Assembly: GCA_016192845.1 (NCBI GenBank)
Contig: JACPTI010000138.1
Location: forward strand, 1-42,564
From: Acidobacteriota bacterium
GTDB lineage: Bacteria > Acidobacteriota > Vicinamibacteria > Vicinamibacterales > UBA2999
DNA: 42,564 bases
Direction: 5' to 3'
The translations under genes were made by a program, and so were the position numbers. The notes beneath the pieces were generated by a model. The model worked only from the letters and a program-made list of their open reading frames with translations. It did no database searches and had not been told where the DNA came from. Below, piece by piece: positions 40,368 through 42,564 of the stretch. Numbering within the stretch: position 1 is the stretch's first letter; the number at the start of each line of letters is the position of its first letter.

Positions 40368-40898
40368 GTGGAAACGAACGAAGTTCTTGTACTCCTCCTG
40401 ATTGCCGCGGCGGTCATCATCATCGTCCTGAAGAACCGTGTCGACCGCCTGTCGCGCGACATGCACGGCCAAGCGACGGCTTTGTTCAACACGTGGAAAC
40501 AACGTGAGTACGACACCGTCAGACGCGAGCAAAGCGAGGTCGCACGCCGTGAGGCCGCGAGCGAACTCCGGCGGTGGAGGTTAGATGCGGAAAAGGAGAT
40601 CAGGCGGGATGCTGTCACGCGCAGCCAGGCGGTTACGGTTGGGAAGGTCACCGAACACATTGCGCCTTACCTTCCAGAGTTCGGCTTCAACCCGAAAGAC
40701 GCGCGATTCATCGGCAGCCCAGTGGACTTCGTCGTGTTCGACGGGTTGAACGACCAAGCCGTCGTTCAGGTGGTATTCGTCGAAGTGAAGGCGGGATCGT
40801 CGGCTCTGAACGCCCGTGAACGCCAGGTCCGCGATGCCGTTAAGGCAGGACGCGTGCGTTGGGAGGAATTGCGAGTGCCGTCAGAGTTGGCCACATAG
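40368..40898 (+). CDS. Membrane-anchored Holliday-junction-resolvase-like nuclease
   Basis: 176 residues. A single N-terminal helix (VLLLIAAAVIIIVLKNRVD) anchors it, followed by a coiled-coil stretch rich in Arg and Glu (REYDTVRREQSEVARREAAS). The C-terminal PD-(D/E)xK-like domain has GSPVDFVVFDGL and VVFVEVKAGSSALNARERQV, where Asp plus ExK form the metal site. This is the layout of the Endonuc_Holl family. GTG 40368 has GAGG ten bases upstream. It would cut or bind branched DNA at the membrane. It overlaps the frame of the next gene only if that gene starts early. Confidence 0.82.
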   Translation: METNEVLVLLLIAAAVIIIVLKNRVDRLSRDMHGQATALFNTWKQREYDTVRREQSEVARREAASELRRWRLDAEKEIRRDAVTRSQAVTVGKVTEHIAPYLPEFGFNPKDARFIGSPVDFVVFDGLNDQAVVQVVFVEVKAGSSALNARERQVRDAVKAGRVRWEELRVPSELAT

Positions 40899-40927
40899 TG
40901 CTACCTGCATCTGTGAGAGCGATCGAC

Positions 40928-42178
40928 ATGAACAGCAGTTTACGAGTCACGCCAGAGGAGCACGAGCTTGAGACGAAGCAGGCGGAACTCGCGCGCCTTC
41001 AAACAGCGCTCGCCCAGAAAGAGCTGGACCTTACGACGCTGCGAGCTGAATTACGGGCATTCGAAGCAAGATACTGGCATGCCCTCGGTGCGCGATTCAT
41101 CGAGCGCGATGCGCTCAAAGCGCAAATCGCAAGCGCAAAACGTGAAAGAACTGCGAGAACCAGCGCTCCTTCAGAATCAGGTGTGGACCCAGCGTCTCAA
41201 GCACATGAACCACCTGGTGGTCGCCTACTGGAAGACGCGAAAGACTCATTTCATCCAACCGACACTCTGAAGAGGCTTTTCCGCGAGCTTGCGAAGCTTG
41301 TTCACCCTGATCTGGCTACAAGTCGAGCAGACCGTGAACGCCGGAACGGCCTGATGGCCGAAGTTAATCGGGCATTTGAGGACGGCGACGAAGCGCGATT
41401 GCGGAACATCCTGGAAGAGTGGCAGACCAGTCCGGAGCGTGTCGAGGGCGAAGGAGTTGGGGCTGAGCTGATTAGAACGATCCGCAAGATTCATCAGGTT
41501 AAGCTGCGCCTGGAGAAGATTGATGAGGCCCTTCACGAACTGACCCGCTCGGAGTGGTACGGATTAAAACAGAAGTACGACGAGGCGCTCACGCAAGGGC
41601 GCGATCTTCTGCTTGAGGCCGCACAAGCATTAGATGCGGAGATCGCTGAACTCCGCTCGCAGCTGCAGAAGCGGACCCGGTCGGCACGCACACCCTCCCC
41701 AGCGCCGCGAGACCGAACCTGGAGTGGACGCGGTCGCGAGTGGGCTGGACCTCGGCCTCGTGCTCTCGTCGTCGAGGACCAGCCGCAAACCCGCGAACTC
41801 ATAAGGAGGACACTCGCGGTCGCCGATTTTGATGTGGACGTTGCATCTGACGCGGTGTCCGCAGTCCAATCCCTTCGTCTGAGGACGTACGACCTGTTGA
41901 CCATCGAGCTCAAGGTCTCCGGAGGCGATGGCCTCAGCATCATACGGGAAGCTAAGCATTTGAAGAAGAACATCGCGGTTGTCATCATGACCGCGCATCC
42001 CAGCGAGATCAGCGCGATCGAGGCTATCAACCTCGGGGTTGCCGGCTACCTTACCAAGCCCTTTAAAGTTGCTCAGGTGATTACCGCGGTGGTTACTGCG
42101 CTGCTGAGAAGTGGGTGGACTGAACACTCTGTACATGGTGCCTCGGGCATAACCGCGCGCCGTGCCGCAAGTTCGTGA
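40928..42178 (+). CDS. J-domain-like / response-regulator receiver fusion protein
   Basis: 416 residues. Residues ~10-75 are coiled coil. Residues ~112-165 are a J-domain-like helical unit with HPD at 126-128 (LFRELAKLVHPDLATSRADR). A second coiled coil spans ~180-250, then a Pro/Arg linker. Residues ~278-395 are a receiver domain: acidic pair E283/D284, T355 in IMTAH and K377 in YLTKPF are kept, but the phosphoacceptor is Glu327 in TIELKVSGGDGL and the usual Pro of the following MPG is Ser. A Glu here often mimics constitutive phosphorylation. ATG 40928 is chosen; an earlier frame overlaps the nuclease gene. Confidence 0.82.
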   Translation: MNSSLRVTPEEHELETKQAELARLQTALAQKELDLTTLRAELRAFEARYWHALGARFIERDALKAQIASAKRERTARTSAPSESGVDPASQAHEPPGGRLLEDAKDSFHPTDTLKRLFRELAKLVHPDLATSRADRERRNGLMAEVNRAFEDGDEARLRNILEEWQTSPERVEGEGVGAELIRTIRKIHQVKLRLEKIDEALHELTRSEWYGLKQKYDEALTQGRDLLLEAAQALDAEIAELRSQLQKRTRSARTPSPAPRDRTWSGRGREWAGPRPRALVVEDQPQTRELIRRTLAVADFDVDVASDAVSAVQSLRLRTYDLLTIELKVSGGDGLSIIREAKHLKKNIAVVIMTAHPSEISAIEAINLGVAGYLTKPFKVAQVITAVVTALLRSGWTEHSVHGASGITARRAASS

Positions 42179-42564
42179 CCGGTCCTTCCGTGCTCCCGAG
42201 GCCTTAACGCGGGACACTTGGCGATCACCGTAACCGGCGCTGGTCGGAGTGCGTTCATTGCGAAGGATGGAACCTGTGCGACTGTGTCTGTTTTGCGGCG
42301 GCCGGGGGGGGTGTTAGCCCTCACGTAATTTCACAATCCCTCTGACAGATCTTCTCGGAGTCGGCCGGTGAGGGAATTGGCGATCCCTGGGCACATTGCG
42401 AGACGGGTCCGACGTAGGTCGTTGTCGTTGATGTTCTTCTTCCGTCCAAAAAACTGATGGGCGTGGGCGGTGATATCCATAGTCGGACGTTATGCAGAGC
42501 CGCCGCGGGGTTGGTGGCTTTCCTGGTTCATTGACGTGGGCGAAACACGATTGCTCTCTACATA
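42179..42564. other. Terminal gap without a confident gene
   Basis: A 50-codon minus-strand frame (start 42480, stop 42331-42333) reads MDITAHAHQFFGRKKNINDN and onward but has no ribosome site. A G-run lies at 42302-42310. The window ends here inside the element. Confidence 0.4.

Larger units (their letters stand above)
32996..42564. mobile_element. tRNA-Glu-integrated element, right end outside the window
   Basis: It begins with a serine recombinase at a tRNA gene, followed by a mobilisation-type gene pair and small genes of unknown function. The stretch 38401-42178 has more A/T-ending codons (GAA, AAG, CTT, GCA) than the strongly G/C-ending chromosomal genes, consistent with transfer. At least 9.5 kb of it is present. 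Confidence 0.75.

Noticed and set aside
42331..42480. A 49-residue minus-strand protein at the window end
   Set aside because: No ribosome site, no recognised family, and the context is cut by the window edge.
33037..42564. Second copy of the tRNA-Glu 3' end (attR)
   Set aside because: Looked for GGGTTCGAATCCCGG followed by GGGGACGCCA; none was seen in the window.

Overview
The window is GC-rich DNA that looks like a soil-type Acidobacteriota chromosome, most likely class Vicinamibacteria. This placement is inference. It rests on secreted-protein families typical of that group (AHHG-type small periplasmic proteins, NHL propellers, secreted metallo-beta-lactamase-fold proteins, a carboxypeptidase-regulatory/haem fusion), on REP-like hairpins of the type GTCCGGCT..AGCCGGAC, and on many intergenic palindromes built from short unit repeats. 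No rRNA or ribosomal protein gene is present to confirm it.

Chromosomal part (1-33036). A structured leader precedes an adenylate-forming CoA ligase. A c-di-AMP (ydaO-type) riboswitch precedes a Kup potassium transporter, and a 10-bp stem downstream of it buries the kup start codon. A four-gene tripartite export operon follows (adaptor, ATPase, FtsX-type permease, TolC-like channel), then a PPi-type phosphofructokinase. Next come a secreted NHL protein, an MFS exporter and a Mut7-C RNase-like protein. The 14-23 kb stretch is dominated by exported proteins: three MBL-fold enzymes (one with the full subclass B3 ligand set), an AHHG-type protein, an NHL protein and a gamma-glutamyltransferase. 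It is followed by a 907-residue cytoplasmic coiled-coil protein, a rhomboid protease, an internally deleted EamA transporter, a haem-c/propeller protein, a TPR protein, a second AHHG-type protein, a four-helix membrane protein and a dihydroxyphthalate-decarboxylase-like protein. Two minus-strand gene remnants (an outer-membrane barrel and the last ~50 residues of a branched-chain aminotransferase) sit between intact genes.

Mobile part (32996 to the right edge). A tRNA-Glu(UUC) gene marks the junction of an integrated element. A serine recombinase runs toward the tRNA, and its last codons and stop lie antisense inside the tRNA 3' half, the stop being complementary to the anticodon loop. The element carries a 59-residue partner upstream of the recombinase, about 1 kb of DNA rich in hairpins (two of which share an identical 12-nt loop on different stems), and a translationally coupled pair of mobilisation-type proteins, one beginning with a long Arg/Asp-rich tract. 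Divergent from these is a run of small genes of less GC-rich composition: a ribbon-helix-helix-like protein behind a clear sigma70 promoter, four tiny proteins, a membrane-anchored Holliday-junction-resolvase-like nuclease, and a J-domain/response-regulator fusion whose phosphoacceptor Asp is Glu. No second copy of the tRNA 3' end was seen, so the other end of the element is outside the window.

The main targets for follow-up are the twin hairpins with one shared loop, the J-domain/REC fusion with its nuclease neighbour, the start-codon-masking riboswitch, and the intergenic family of unit-repeat palindromes that repeatedly abut or form stop codons.
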